Notes: generated by a model from the letters alone, not told the origin. A stretch of 64,000 nt of DNA from UBA1845 sp002338715 (GCA_035344155.1 DAORAL010000021.1:35725-99724), one strand, 5' to 3'. Shown: positions 19,223-28,837, counted from the stretch's first letter. Numbers and translations are program-made.

Positions 19223-21286
19223 ATGGGTCTTCTGCGAACACTTAAAACAAAACGTCTTACATTCGGCGTCATGGTTGCGATTGGCATTGCAGCGCAATCG
19301 GTCAGCGCTGAACCGGTCGTCGTTGAATCACCGGGCAACGTTTTGAAAGTAAGCTTTGAGCTTAAGGACGGCGCGCCGACTTACAGCGTCTCGCGCAAAG
19401 GCGAGTCGGTGATCGATTCATCCAAGATGGGATTCGTGCTCAAGTCCGGCGAATCACTTGATGGCGGATTTCAAATCGCAACCTCAAAGGTTACGTCAGC
19501 CGACGAAACCTGGACCCAGCCATGGGGTGAACAGAAGAACATCCGCGACCATCACAACCAGTTGCGCATCGACCTCGAAGGAACAGGCGACTCGTCCAAA
19601 AAACTGACGATCACCTTCCGCGTGTTCGACGATGGCGTCGGATTCCGCTACGAAATTCCCGAGCAGGGCGACGCCAAGCAAATCGAAATCATGGATGAAC
19701 TCACCCAGTTCGCTTTCCCGGAAGATCACCGCTGCTGGTGGATTCCGGCGTTTGAATCGAACCGGTACGAGTATCGCTATACCGATTCGCCGCTCAGCAA
19801 AGCCACCGTGGTCCACACGCCCGTGACCTTCAAGACCAAATCCGGTCTTTACATCAGCCTGCACGAAGCCGCCCTTACCGATTTCTCAAGCATGGCCCTT
19901 CGGCGCACCGGCGGAACCACATTTGAAGCCGATCTCTATCCGTGGGCGGATGGCGTCAAGTCGCGCGGCGCACTGCCAATGAAGTCGCCATGGCGCACGA
20001 TTCAGGTCAACGAATCACCCGGCGGACTGATCGAAAACTATCTTATTCTCAACCTCAACGAGCCGAACAAACTCGGCGACGTGTCGTGGATCAAACCGGG
20101 CAAGTACGTCGGCATCTGGTGGGAAATGCACCTGGGCGTTTCAAGCTGGAGTTCCGGCGAGAAGCACGGAGCGACCACCGAGAACACCAAGCGCTACATC
20201 GACTTTGCGGCCAAGCATGGTTTCGACGGCGTGCTGGTCGAAGGTTGGAACATCGGCTGGGATGACGACTGGATGAACGGTGAAGGCAAATTCAACTTCA
20301 CCAAGCCATACCCCGATTACGATCTCGAAGGCCTCGCGGCATACGCAAAAGAGAAGGGCGTTTCACTGATCGGTCACCATGAAACCGGATGTGGCGTTGA
20401 AAACTACGACAAGCAGCTCGACGAGGCGTTCGCGCTTTGCGAGAAGCTAGGCATTCGCGCAGTCAAGAGTGGCTACGTCGGTTTTGGTCAGGGCATCAAC
20501 CGCATCGGCGCCGATGGCAAGACTTACAAGGAATGGCATCACGGCCAGTGGATGGTGCAGCACTACCGTCGCGTCGTTGAAGCGTCGGCGAAGCATCACG
20601 TCATGCTGGACGTGCACGAACCGATCAAGGACACGGGCATCCGCCGCACCTATCCGAACATGATGACCCGCGAAGGTGCGAACGGTCAGGAATACAACGC
20701 GTGGGGCGGTGAAAAGGCCAACCTGCCGGATCACACCACGATCCTGCCGTTCACACGCATGCTGGCTGGTCCGATGGACTTCACCCCGGGCATCTTCGAC
20801 GTCTTGTTTGAAAAGGAGCAACCCAACGACCGCGTCCGCACGACCATCGCCAAGCAGTTGGCGCTTTATGTCGTTCTGTACAGCCCGCTCCAGATGGCCG
20901 CGGACCTTCCGAAGAACTACGAAGCCAAGCCCGAGCCGTTCCAGTTCATCAAGGATGTGGTGACCGATTGGGAAACCACCAAGGTGCTCAACGGCGAAAT
21001 CGGCGACTACATCACCACCGCTCGAAAGGATCGCAACAGCGACGATTGGTTCATCGGCAGCATCACCGACGAGAACGGTCGCACCATCGAAGCCGATCTT
21101 TCGTTCCTCGACAAGGATCGCAAGTACACGGCTCAGATCTATCGCGATGGCGACGATGCCGACTGGGACAAGAATCCGTATTCAATCGTAATCGAAGAAA
21201 AGCCGGTCGATTCAAACACGAAGCTGACGTTGAAGTTGGGCCCGGGTGGGGGGGCGGCGATCCGTCTCACACCGGCTGCCAAGTAA
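19223..21286 (+). CDS. Secreted GH97 alpha-glucosidase (SusB-like, predicted inverting)
   Basis: 687 residues from ATG 19223, preceded by AAGGAG; the longer frame to 19160 has no ribosome site. The signal peptide ends in AAQSVSA. The N-terminal beta-super-sandwich is followed by a TIM barrel. Three glutamates match the inverting enzyme SusB: Glu387 in IGHHETG (SusB Glu439), Glu466 in LDVHEP (Glu508) and Glu490 in GQEYNAWGG (Glu532). The 24-residue spacing of the last two matches SusB as I recall its sequence. KSGYVG stands where retaining members carry the Asp nucleophile. It should hydrolyse alpha-glucosidic bonds of maltodextrins. Tail to tail with the CBM48-esterase. Confidence 0.93.
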   Translation: MGLLRTLKTKRLTFGVMVAIGIAAQSVSAEPVVVESPGNVLKVSFELKDGAPTYSVSRKGESVIDSSKMGFVLKSGESLDGGFQIATSKVTSADETWTQPWGEQKNIRDHHNQLRIDLEGTGDSSKKLTITFRVFDDGVGFRYEIPEQGDAKQIEIMDELTQFAFPEDHRCWWIPAFESNRYEYRYTDSPLSKATVVHTPVTFKTKSGLYISLHEAALTDFSSMALRRTGGTTFEADLYPWADGVKSRGALPMKSPWRTIQVNESPGGLIENYLILNLNEPNKLGDVSWIKPGKYVGIWWEMHLGVSSWSSGEKHGATTENTKRYIDFAAKHGFDGVLVEGWNIGWDDDWMNGEGKFNFTKPYPDYDLEGLAAYAKEKGVSLIGHHETGCGVENYDKQLDEAFALCEKLGIRAVKSGYVGFGQGINRIGADGKTYKEWHHGQWMVQHYRRVVEASAKHHVMLDVHEPIKDTGIRRTYPNMMTREGANGQEYNAWGGEKANLPDHTTILPFTRMLAGPMDFTPGIFDVLFEKEQPNDRVRTTIAKQLALYVVLYSPLQMAADLPKNYEAKPEPFQFIKDVVTDWETTKVLNGEIGDYITTARKDRNSDDWFIGSITDENGRTIEADLSFLDKDRKYTAQIYRDGDDADWDKNPYSIVIEEKPVDSNTKLTLKLGPGGGAAIRLTPAAK

Positions 21287-21332
21287 GACCATTGGCGATG
21301 CGGCATCTCCGGTCTATTCTGGAAAGCTCGCA

Positions 21333-22937
21333 TCAGTCGTTTGCAAACAAGAATCGAAGGGGTCGATCAACGCGGGCGCGCCAGGCGCGTTCGTTATGGT
21401 CGGCCCCTTCGTCTTCATAATGCACTAAATCGACGCCCGGTTTCCAGCCGGTCTTGATAAGCAACTCGACCATCGCCCGGGTAGCCGGCGCACCGTCCTG
21501 ATGCTTGCCGCCCGTACCGCTGTCCAGATACAAGCGAACCGGCTGCTTGCCGCGCTGCTGGACAAGTTCGGTGTATCCCTTCTCGCTGGAATCCTTGAAC
21601 ATAAATGCCGTCGAGAGACACGCGGCTGATCCAAACACATCAGGCATGACGAGCGCCCCCTGAAACGAAATCGCACCGCCCATGCTTGACCCCATCAGCG
21701 ACGTATGCTCGGGTTCAGGCTGCGTATTGTATTTTTTGTCGACAAGCGGTTTGACCGTTTGGGCGATGAATTGCAGATACGGCTGAGCATCGGCGGAGAA
21801 AATGTTAGAACCGGGACCGTAATCCTTCAACCGATCCTGGGTGTTGGCGATTCCCACCGCGATAAACGGTTTAAGCGTTCCATTGCCAATCAAATCATCG
21901 CCGATCGTGTTGATCGACCAGCCGCCATGGCCGAAAGGCTCCTTGGGATCGTCCCAGCAGTTCTGACCATCGTGCATGTAGACGACGGGGTATCGCTCGC
22001 TTCCGTTCGCGTCGTATCCGGGTGGAAGGTAGATGTAAATATCGCGCGGGCGGATTCGGTTTTGGGGATCGGCGAGATTTTCGACCAATTCGATTCGGCC
22101 AACGTTCGTCGACGGTTCGATGATTCGACCGACCGGGCGACCATTGCGACTGGTGACGCTCCACGCATTGGGGTCGACAACCCGCCGCATTTGATTGTCC
22201 TCGAAAAACTCGAACACATATGTGGCATCCTTTGGTAACCCCGTACGATCAAGCGTTACACCGAAGGGCATGCATTGGTGAACGTCCGACGTTTCGGTCA
22301 ATGGCGCAAGGTCGTAGCCAAAGCGACTGTCCGCAGCATCGATGAACAACCTTGCGCGCTGACCGTGGGGCGGTTTGGCCACGAATGTCACGGTATCGTC
22401 AGAGAAATATGGCATATCCTGCAGATGGCTCCAGACGTCCAATTTCGACAAACTGGTCGCGCAATCTTTTTGTCTATCTGCGATGAGTTTCTTGAGCCCT
22501 GATGGAAGCTCCATAATTCCGGGCATTGCCATTGCGTTTCTCATCGCCGCATCATCGCGCGTATCATCAGTGCGCAGACCAAGCAGGAGCACGGAGTTTT
22601 CATTTGGCCCAAACCGCAGGGGATTGCCGGCATCGGTAAACCACTCGCTTCCGTCCACGACGAATTTGTATTCGTAGCGCCCATGCGGTAGTGGAACATC
22701 CAAATTGAAACGCCCCTTCGCGTCTGGTCCGTGCATCGGCGTCGCGGTCGGATTCCATTGATTAAACGTGCCCGCAACGAAGACTTGTTTCGCGTCAGCC
22801 GGCGCTTCAAACGTGAACTGCGCCATGAACTGATCACCGCCCAAATCAACAACCGTCACCGCGCCCACTGCTGAATCACCAAAGCACAGACCCGACAGCA
22901 ACAAGGCAGACACAAACTGGAAGCGTCGTTCGAACAT
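21333..22937 (-). CDS. Secreted CBM48-esterase (esterase D/CE1-like fold)
   Basis: 534 residues from ATG 22937 (GAAAGGA upstream). After a signal peptide, residues 25-125 form a CBM48/E-set domain (VFVAGTFNQWNP, GRYEYKFVVDG). A spacer follows, then an alpha/beta-hydrolase of the putative-esterase family (DIYIYLPPGYD, YPVVYMHDGQNCWDD). The nucleophile is Ser418 in MGSSMGGA and the catalytic His is His514 in GADHNE. It would remove acyl or feruloyl-type groups from a polysaccharide. Its place between GH97 and a GH13, sharing their operator, points to a substituted alpha-glucan or attached side group; that is inference. Confidence 0.85.
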   Translation of the reverse strand: MFERRFQFVSALLLSGLCFGDSAVGAVTVVDLGGDQFMAQFTFEAPADAKQVFVAGTFNQWNPTATPMHGPDAKGRFNLDVPLPHGRYEYKFVVDGSEWFTDAGNPLRFGPNENSVLLLGLRTDDTRDDAAMRNAMAMPGIMELPSGLKKLIADRQKDCATSLSKLDVWSHLQDMPYFSDDTVTFVAKPPHGQRARLFIDAADSRFGYDLAPLTETSDVHQCMPFGVTLDRTGLPKDATYVFEFFEDNQMRRVVDPNAWSVTSRNGRPVGRIIEPSTNVGRIELVENLADPQNRIRPRDIYIYLPPGYDANGSERYPVVYMHDGQNCWDDPKEPFGHGGWSINTIGDDLIGNGTLKPFIAVGIANTQDRLKDYGPGSNIFSADAQPYLQFIAQTVKPLVDKKYNTQPEPEHTSLMGSSMGGAISFQGALVMPDVFGSAACLSTAFMFKDSSEKGYTELVQQRGKQPVRLYLDSGTGGKHQDGAPATRAMVELLIKTGWKPGVDLVHYEDEGADHNERAWRARVDRPLRFLFAND

Positions 22938-23293
22938 GACCAGAGATCCTTTCAAAAAAGCCTGCGAAAGGCTCACGTGCGGAAACCCAACGCACCGCCC
23001 CATAATCAGCGGAAGGTTGAAACAGTTTCGTGCTCAATGTGCACCGAATCACTTTGGAGGTGCCGTTTTCGGTTCCATTCGTTATGATTCTCCGGCTATA
23101 ATACCGCAGGGGTGCCAATTGCTAAACGGTTCTGCATTTCCGTACAAGGATTGGCGATCACGAACGACAAATTCCGGGCATATATTGGAATCGGGGCGAC
23201 GCCCATCGGATTGCGCAAAGTGATTTCGCGATCGCGGAAAATGAATAGTCACCGGGGCGTCACGAATACATACTCCAAGAAGACGAATTCAAA
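22938..23293. other. Divergent control region, CBM48-esterase / GH13
   Basis: 356 bases with no gene. It contains the best operator copy (23018-23030) and a consensus -10 hexamer TATAAT at 23097-23102 facing the GH13 gene, with only a weak -35 (TTCCAT) 18 bases upstream. The rest is unassigned leader sequence. Confidence 0.5.
23018..23030. promoter_or_regulatory. Predicted operator between CBM48-esterase and GH13
   Basis: TGAAAC-A-GTTTCG with a perfect inner palindrome GAAACAGTTTC. It lies 81 bases upstream of the esterase start and about 67 bases upstream of the TATAAT box facing GH13, so it may control both directions. Confidence 0.7.
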
Positions 23294-25672
23294 ATGAATG
23301 CATCATTGTTCCTGGCAATCGCTTTGATGGCACCGACCGCCGCGCAGGATAACAACGTCGAGTGGAGCGGCATCTCGCACCTCGCGTTTCATGATCGCGA
23401 TCCGATCTGCCCGATCAGTGGTGAGTCATTCGACGTAAAACTGCAGACGTTTGACTTTGACGTGACGGGTGTTCGCGTCACCATCGACGGCGGATCGAAT
23501 TGGATCAATGCCAGCTATACCGGTGATCGCGGTGTGCATGACGTCTGGACCGCCACGATTCCTGCGACATCACCAACTGGCGGGTTCGAATACTACTTTG
23601 AAATCACCGATGGAACCGATGTCGATTACCTCGGGCCCAACGGCATGTCCACCACACCGCCAGCCAACGGTTGGGGCATCAACTTCGTTCTACTCTACCA
23701 CGCACCATTGGGGGCAACGTTGACTTCCGACGGCGGAGCCGTCTTCCGCCTTTGGGGTTTGGGTACCGCGACAGCAAAGGTCGCTGGCGAATTCAACGGA
23801 TGGAGCAGTTCGGCTGACCCGATGGCCAAGATCCCTGGACTTGGCGAATACTTCACGCGCAAAGTTGCCAACGTTGAGGATGGCGACGAATACAAATTCA
23901 TCTTCGACGGGTCGAATTGGAAACCAGACGCCCGTGCCCGGCAATTCAATCCGGGTGCGTCATACAATTCGGTCGTGCGCGATCCCAACGCTTACGTTTG
24001 GGGAGACGATAACTTCGCACCGCCTCCCATCGACCAGATGGTGATTTACCAATTGCACGTCGGAACGTTTTCGGGTCGCAACGATGGTGGTACCCATCGA
24101 CCGGGCACGTATCGCGACGTTGTCGATTTGCACCTTGATCACCTGACCGATCTGGGGATCAACGTGGTGCAGCTCAACCCGGTAACGGAATTTCCGTGGG
24201 ACTGGTCGGGCGGTTACAATCCGATCACGGCTTGGGCGCCAGAGTCCGTTTATGGTGATCCGGACGATCTGAAGTACATGGTCGACCAGCTCCACCAAGC
24301 CGGCATCGCGGTGACGATGGACTACGTGCCCAACCACATCTCGGGGTCGGACAATTACCTTTGGAACTACACCGGGTCGCAGATTTACTTCGACTCGCCG
24401 GCGTTTGAGACGCCCTGGGGAGCGCAGCCGGACTTCGATCGACCGGAAGTGCGTTCGTATTTCGTCGACGCGGCGCTGGCGTGGTTTGAGGAATACCATC
24501 TTGATGGCTTCCGCGTAGACGGCACCGACTTTATGCATCCGCCGAACGGACAGGGGTCCGGATGGGCGATGATGCAGGAGTTCAACGATGCGCTGAGCAA
24601 GCGTCGCGCTGACAAATTCGTCTATGCGGAACAGCTTCCGGACAACACCTATCACACGCGACCGATCGCCAACGGCGGCGCGGGCTTTGACGCCCAGTAT
24701 CACGACCGCCACAAGTACGCGGTGCGCAATGCGATTTTCGGTGCGGCATCTTCAAATGCCAACATGACGGAATTGCGTTCCACCATGTTGGGATTGCTCA
24801 ACGATTCCGGCAACCATTACATCACAAGCAGCGTCGACGGCGTGTCCCAGGACATGAGCAAGCTCATCCGCTACTTCGAACTGCACGACGAGGCGTGGAC
24901 AGAGAGCGGCGGTCAACGAATCGTCAAGACCATTGATCCGTCGTTTCCGCATAACGATCAGTATGCGCGTGGAAGGACGCTCATTGGCCATGGCATCGAC
25001 CTGTTTTCTCCGGGTACCCCTGCATTCCTGATGGGAGCCGAGTTCCTTGAGGACACAGATTTTGGGTCCGATGCTCCGAGCGAGCCTGAAGCGCGCCTCG
25101 ACTGGAACAAGCCGAGCACCTATGGCAACTACATGCAGGCGTTCAAGGACATGATTGCGTTGCGGACGTCGCACCCAGCCCTTCGCAGCACGGCTGGCTA
25201 TCAGATCAACCACCTTAACGACAGCGACGACATCCTCGGCATGCATCGATGGAACGTAAATGGCGACGTCTTGCTCGTCGTCATCGGATTGAACAACTCC
25301 GACAAATTCAACTACCACATTGGCCTTCCGCAGGCGGGCGTTTGGCGCGAAGTCTTCAACAGCCAAGCCAGCGTGTACGGCGGAACCGGGCTGGGCAATG
25401 GCGGCATGATCACGACCGCGAGCATCATCAAGGATGGCTACGCCAATTCGGCGTTTATCACCGTTCCGAAGATGAGCGTCATCGTGTTCCAGTGGTCGCC
25501 GGAAGACGTCAACCTCGACGGAACCAGCGACCTGTATGACATGGCGTTGTTCCAGCGCTGCGTCGCTGGCGGTTCGGATTGCTCGGTCGATGCCGATTTT
25601 GACAACGACTCAAACGTCGATGCGGACGATTGGGCATACGTCGGCCCGCGCGTTCTCGGTCCCGGTCAGTAA
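23294..25672 (+). CDS. Secreted GH13 enzyme, branching-enzyme-like, with C-terminal dockerin
   Basis: 792 residues. A short signal peptide (LFLAIALMAPTAAQ) is followed by an Ig-like amylase N-domain (23-132; HDRDPICPISGESF, YYFEITDG), a CBM48 (135-230; VAGEFNGWSS, DEYKFIFDGSNW), a GH13 barrel, an all-beta domain C, and a dockerin-like repeat (738-792; DVNLDGTSDLYDM, DADFDNDSNVDADDW). Catalytic residues are Asp409 (GFRVDGTDF), Glu446 (VYAEQLPD) and Asp532 (ELHDEAW). The arrangement resembles 1,4-alpha-glucan branching enzymes and trehalohydrolases. A secreted hydrolase or transglycosidase is likely, but specificity is uncertain. Converges with the pullulanase gene at a perfect 21-base inverted repeat. 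Confidence 0.88.
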   Translation: MNASLFLAIALMAPTAAQDNNVEWSGISHLAFHDRDPICPISGESFDVKLQTFDFDVTGVRVTIDGGSNWINASYTGDRGVHDVWTATIPATSPTGGFEYYFEITDGTDVDYLGPNGMSTTPPANGWGINFVLLYHAPLGATLTSDGGAVFRLWGLGTATAKVAGEFNGWSSSADPMAKIPGLGEYFTRKVANVEDGDEYKFIFDGSNWKPDARARQFNPGASYNSVVRDPNAYVWGDDNFAPPPIDQMVIYQLHVGTFSGRNDGGTHRPGTYRDVVDLHLDHLTDLGINVVQLNPVTEFPWDWSGGYNPITAWAPESVYGDPDDLKYMVDQLHQAGIAVTMDYVPNHISGSDNYLWNYTGSQIYFDSPAFETPWGAQPDFDRPEVRSYFVDAALAWFEEYHLDGFRVDGTDFMHPPNGQGSGWAMMQEFNDALSKRRADKFVYAEQLPDNTYHTRPIANGGAGFDAQYHDRHKYAVRNAIFGAASSNANMTELRSTMLGLLNDSGNHYITSSVDGVSQDMSKLIRYFELHDEAWTESGGQRIVKTIDPSFPHNDQYARGRTLIGHGIDLFSPGTPAFLMGAEFLEDTDFGSDAPSEPEARLDWNKPSTYGNYMQAFKDMIALRTSHPALRSTAGYQINHLNDSDDILGMHRWNVNGDVLLVVIGLNNSDKFNYHIGLPQAGVWREVFNSQASVYGGTGLGNGGMITTASIIKDGYANSAFITVPKMSVIVFQWSPEDVNLDGTSDLYDMALFQRCVAGGSDCSVDADFDNDSNVDADDWAYVGPRVLGPGQ

Positions 25673-25693
25673 CAGACAAACCATCGCGCCGAC

Positions 25694-25757
25694 GTAGGGT
25701 GGGCCGTGCCCACCATGTCGTTGGCATTCGAACGGCGGTGGGCACGGCCCACCCTAC
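25694..25757. repeat. Perfect 21-base inverted repeat between convergent genes
   Basis: Arms at 25694-25714 and 25737-25757 (left arm starts GTAGGGTGGGCC, right arm ends GGCCCACCCTAC) match over all 21 bases around a 22-base loop. It fills the 89-base gap between the stops of the GH13 and pullulanase genes. It probably ends or protects both transcripts. There is no T-run, so it is not a classic intrinsic terminator. It resembles REP-like elements seen in many copies in other bacterial genomes. Confidence 0.85.
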
Positions 25758-25761
25758 AGAA

Positions 25762-28647
25762 TCACCTTGTCAGCAACATTCCCGAATGCGCCGGCAGGGT
25801 GGCGTTGTTGCTGATTGTTCGCAATGGCTCCACCGACGCGCGGTCGACATCGGCATGCACCGCCCATTCACCGGGCGGTAATTTAAACTCCGTCTGCTTC
25901 GATTCGCCGTTTAACAGCACCATCACATCCTGCGCCGCTTCGCCTTCAAGCCCGCGGCCATCAATGCGATAAACGATACAGCGATTGGTGGGGGATTTTG
26001 AAATGCGAATGCGTTGGCGCACCTCGTCTGCCGTCTTGAATTGAAACACCGGATGGGCTTTTCGAAGCGCGATCATTCCGCGGTTGTATTCAAACACATC
26101 CGCATATTCCTTCTTGCGTCGCCAGTCGATCATGTTGATCGAATCGGGTTGATTGTAGCTGTTGTGATGGCCTTGCTTCGTCCGGCACATCTCTTGGCCG
26201 CTGTGAATAAAGACGTGCCCTTGCGACGTGAAGAGAATTAGCGCCGCAAAGCGCATCATGCGTTGCCGCTCGGCATCGGTCGCGTTCGGCGTGCTCTGCA
26301 AAACCTTGTCCCATGCCGTCAGGTTGTCGTGGGCAGCGAAGTAGTTGATGGAGTCGGATGGGCTTTTCGTCCAGTCATCGATCGAACCAGCCAACCCTTT
26401 GATCACGCCGTCAACCCGATCGCCGGTTTGGATGAAACCGGGACCGCCACCGTCGCGGTCGCCTTTGATCGCATCGCGGAAGTGGTCGTTGAACGCCCCG
26501 ATCCCCGTGCCGGCCACCCGGTGCTTATCGGTGACCGGGTCCAGCGTCGTCACGCCGCCGGTCCACGGTTCGCCATAGACAAGCCCGGCTGGGTTGACGC
26601 CCTCGACTTCGGTTTTGACTTTGCGCATGGTTTCCAGATCAATGAGTCCCATCAGGTCAAACCGAAAGCCATCAAACCCGTAGTACTCGGTCCAGAACTT
26701 GCACGAATCAACAATGAATCGCCGGCCCATGGGGGCTTCGCTGTCGAATTCATTGCCACAACCCGAACCGTTTGAATAGTTCCCGTCGCTGTTGACGCGG
26801 TAATAGTAGCGCGGCGCGACCTGATCGAACGAAGCCCGCGATGATGTGTGGTTGTAGACCACGTCGAGGATTACGCGAATGCCGCGTGCATGAAGTGCAT
26901 CGACCATCTGGCGCACTTCACGAATCTTCGTATCGCCCATCGGATCGGAGGCATAGGCGCCATCGGGCGAATTGAAATGGACCGGCATGTATCCCCAGTT
27001 GTATGCGTTTTCATCGAATTCATCGTTGTCGAAATCCTGAATGGGCATGATCTGAACGTGCGTGACACCGAGTTCGACGAGATGATCCAAACCTGTCGCA
27101 GTCGATTGGTCATCAATGAGTCGCCGACCTGACTCGCTCAACCCGGCATACTTTCCGCGCATCAAGATGTCGCCTTGAGGATCGATCGTAAAATCACGAA
27201 CGTGCAGTTCATAGATGATTGCGTTTGCGTCGAAGGGCCTAGCAGTGAGGGCGTCGGGCTCGGTTCCATACGGTTCGGCTGACGATTCAAAATTGTACAG
27301 ATCGGCAATGAGCGAACGTGCGTTTCGACCCTGCGTGCATCGCGCGTAAGGATCGGTGACTTCCCGATTCCGATCGAGCCCCCAGCCGTCGAACTTGAAG
27401 GCGTAGTATTTGCCTTTGATGTCGCCGTCGACGGCGTACGCCCAGATTCCACGACCGCGATCCTGCATCTGGTATTCGACAACACCAGCCGGCCCCGCAA
27501 CATCGTCAGCGATGACCAACCAGGCAGAGGTAGCCGTCGGTGCAAACACAGAAAACATGCTTTGAATTGATAAATACTCGTTTCCCAACGGATGCGTTGG
27601 ATCGTAAAACGCGTCAGGGTCTTTCTGGATCGCACCGACGTCAATCGGATGCCCCGCGTCTCCATCGACATGCAGGCGATAAGGTCCGTCACTTAGGGAA
27701 ATCTCTGAAGTATGCAGCATGAGTTGCTGAGCAGGAAGTAAACCCTTGGACGATCGCGAGTCCGTGAACATCATCGTTGCTTTCACCTCGCCCGTTGCAC
27801 CCGATGCATTCGAGAGTGTAAAGCGTTGTGCAGGCCAATCTTTTGCAAGAATGTGTCGTGAAAACCGTACGCCGATCATATTTCCCGATTCGAGTGTGCA
27901 CCGTTGAATCTTCGGCCGAAGGTCGGGTCGCAGCGTATAGATGTTGTTGTCATCCTGAACGATGTAAACATCGAGTCCATCTTTGTTGCGCCACATGCGG
28001 TCGCCGCCGTCTTTCAATTCCCAGTTTGCATCGCGTCTTGGAAGCAGTCCGATGCCGCTGGTTTGCGAACCGTATGCGCTCTTGTCGAGTTGAAAGACCA
28101 AACCGAAATCGTCTTCTCCGACTGGGAGCAATTCGTTGTCTTGCGGTTGGCGCTGATGGTCTTCATCCCACGTCCACAGGCTCGCGCTTTCGTATTGGTT
28201 GTCGAAGCGGTGGTAGTGGATCGTCAGGATCGAGTCGTCTTCCAAGGGCAGGCGGCGCGACCAGCCGTCCTTCGTGGCTGTGACGCGCCAACCGTTTGTC
28301 GTCTTCTGTGGCTTGATGCGTTGGAATATGTCGCCAAAACTCGGCACATACGAGACAAGACTGTCGGCATTGTTGCAGAGATAGACTTCCGATTGATTCA
28401 AGTCGCGCGCGCCGGAATCAATCGCCGCTTCGCTTCGGATCGAAGTTCCTACGACTTTGATCGCACCATCTCCAAGTTCACTCGTCTCAGCCACCAAACC
28501 CCACTGGATCAATTGCGGTGATACGCCGGATGGCAATTCGATCTCGAAGTGCAGCGTCGATTGCTCAGCCGACGCAGTCATCGGATACGCGGCGAACACA
28601 AATGCGATGATTGCCAATCGCCAATCAAAGCGCGGATGACTGTTCAT
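25762..28647 (-). CDS. Secreted type I pullulanase (GH13_14) with CBM41 and CBM48
   Basis: 961 residues from ATG 28647 (GGGAG upstream; the frame to 28725 adds a non-signal extension and would cover the operator). Signal peptide to about residue 27 (FVFAAYPMTASA). A CBM41 lies near residues 130-245 (ILTIHYHRFD, LWTWDED), then a CBM48-like N-domain (FSVFAPTATSAWLVIAD), then the GH13 barrel with the pullulanase signature YNWGYMP. Catalytic residues are Asp664 (GFRFDLMG), Glu693 (VYGEPWTGG) and Asp774 (AAHDNLTAW). It cleaves alpha-1,6 branches of pullulan, starch or glycogen. Unlike its neighbours it has no dockerin. Confidence 0.95.
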   Translation of the reverse strand: MNSHPRFDWRLAIIAFVFAAYPMTASAEQSTLHFEIELPSGVSPQLIQWGLVAETSELGDGAIKVVGTSIRSEAAIDSGARDLNQSEVYLCNNADSLVSYVPSFGDIFQRIKPQKTTNGWRVTATKDGWSRRLPLEDDSILTIHYHRFDNQYESASLWTWDEDHQRQPQDNELLPVGEDDFGLVFQLDKSAYGSQTSGIGLLPRRDANWELKDGGDRMWRNKDGLDVYIVQDDNNIYTLRPDLRPKIQRCTLESGNMIGVRFSRHILAKDWPAQRFTLSNASGATGEVKATMMFTDSRSSKGLLPAQQLMLHTSEISLSDGPYRLHVDGDAGHPIDVGAIQKDPDAFYDPTHPLGNEYLSIQSMFSVFAPTATSAWLVIADDVAGPAGVVEYQMQDRGRGIWAYAVDGDIKGKYYAFKFDGWGLDRNREVTDPYARCTQGRNARSLIADLYNFESSAEPYGTEPDALTARPFDANAIIYELHVRDFTIDPQGDILMRGKYAGLSESGRRLIDDQSTATGLDHLVELGVTHVQIMPIQDFDNDEFDENAYNWGYMPVHFNSPDGAYASDPMGDTKIREVRQMVDALHARGIRVILDVVYNHTSSRASFDQVAPRYYYRVNSDGNYSNGSGCGNEFDSEAPMGRRFIVDSCKFWTEYYGFDGFRFDLMGLIDLETMRKVKTEVEGVNPAGLVYGEPWTGGVTTLDPVTDKHRVAGTGIGAFNDHFRDAIKGDRDGGGPGFIQTGDRVDGVIKGLAGSIDDWTKSPSDSINYFAAHDNLTAWDKVLQSTPNATDAERQRMMRFAALILFTSQGHVFIHSGQEMCRTKQGHHNSYNQPDSINMIDWRRKKEYADVFEYNRGMIALRKAHPVFQFKTADEVRQRIRISKSPTNRCIVYRIDGRGLEGEAAQDVMVLLNGESKQTEFKLPPGEWAVHADVDRASVEPLRTISNNATLPAHSGMLLTR

Positions 28648-28681
28648 GGTCGTACTCCCATCAAGACTCGCCAAAGGCAAG

Positions 28682-28694
28682 TGCAACAGTTTCA
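28682..28694. promoter_or_regulatory. Predicted operator upstream of pullulanase
   Basis: TGCAAC-A-GTTTCA, 35 bases upstream of the pullulanase start. One half-site is perfect TGAAAC, the other TGCAAC. The same TGCAAC/GTTTCA halves without the centre base occur upstream of the LacI gene. Confidence 0.6.
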
Positions 28695-28792
28695 TCGAAT
28701 GACTTAAGTCGTGATTATAGGGCAATACACAAAAACGACATACGCGCCGACCCTGTTGTTCGATTCAAAGCGAACATAAGCACGAATTGACC

Positions 28793-28837
28793 TTGAGTGC
28801 GACTATCGCGCTACGTTACACTCCATGAAACGTTGCA
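28793..28837 (+). promoter_or_regulatory. GH57 promoter with operator over the start region
   Basis: TTGAGT (28793-28798), an 18-base spacer and TACACT (28817-28822) form a plausible sigma-70 promoter. The 12-mer TGAAACGTTGCA begins four bases after the -10 and would cover the transcription start, the usual place for a LacI-type repressor site. It has the central AACGTT typical of the family and is the exact reverse complement of the 12-mer at 48302-48313. Confidence 0.6.
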
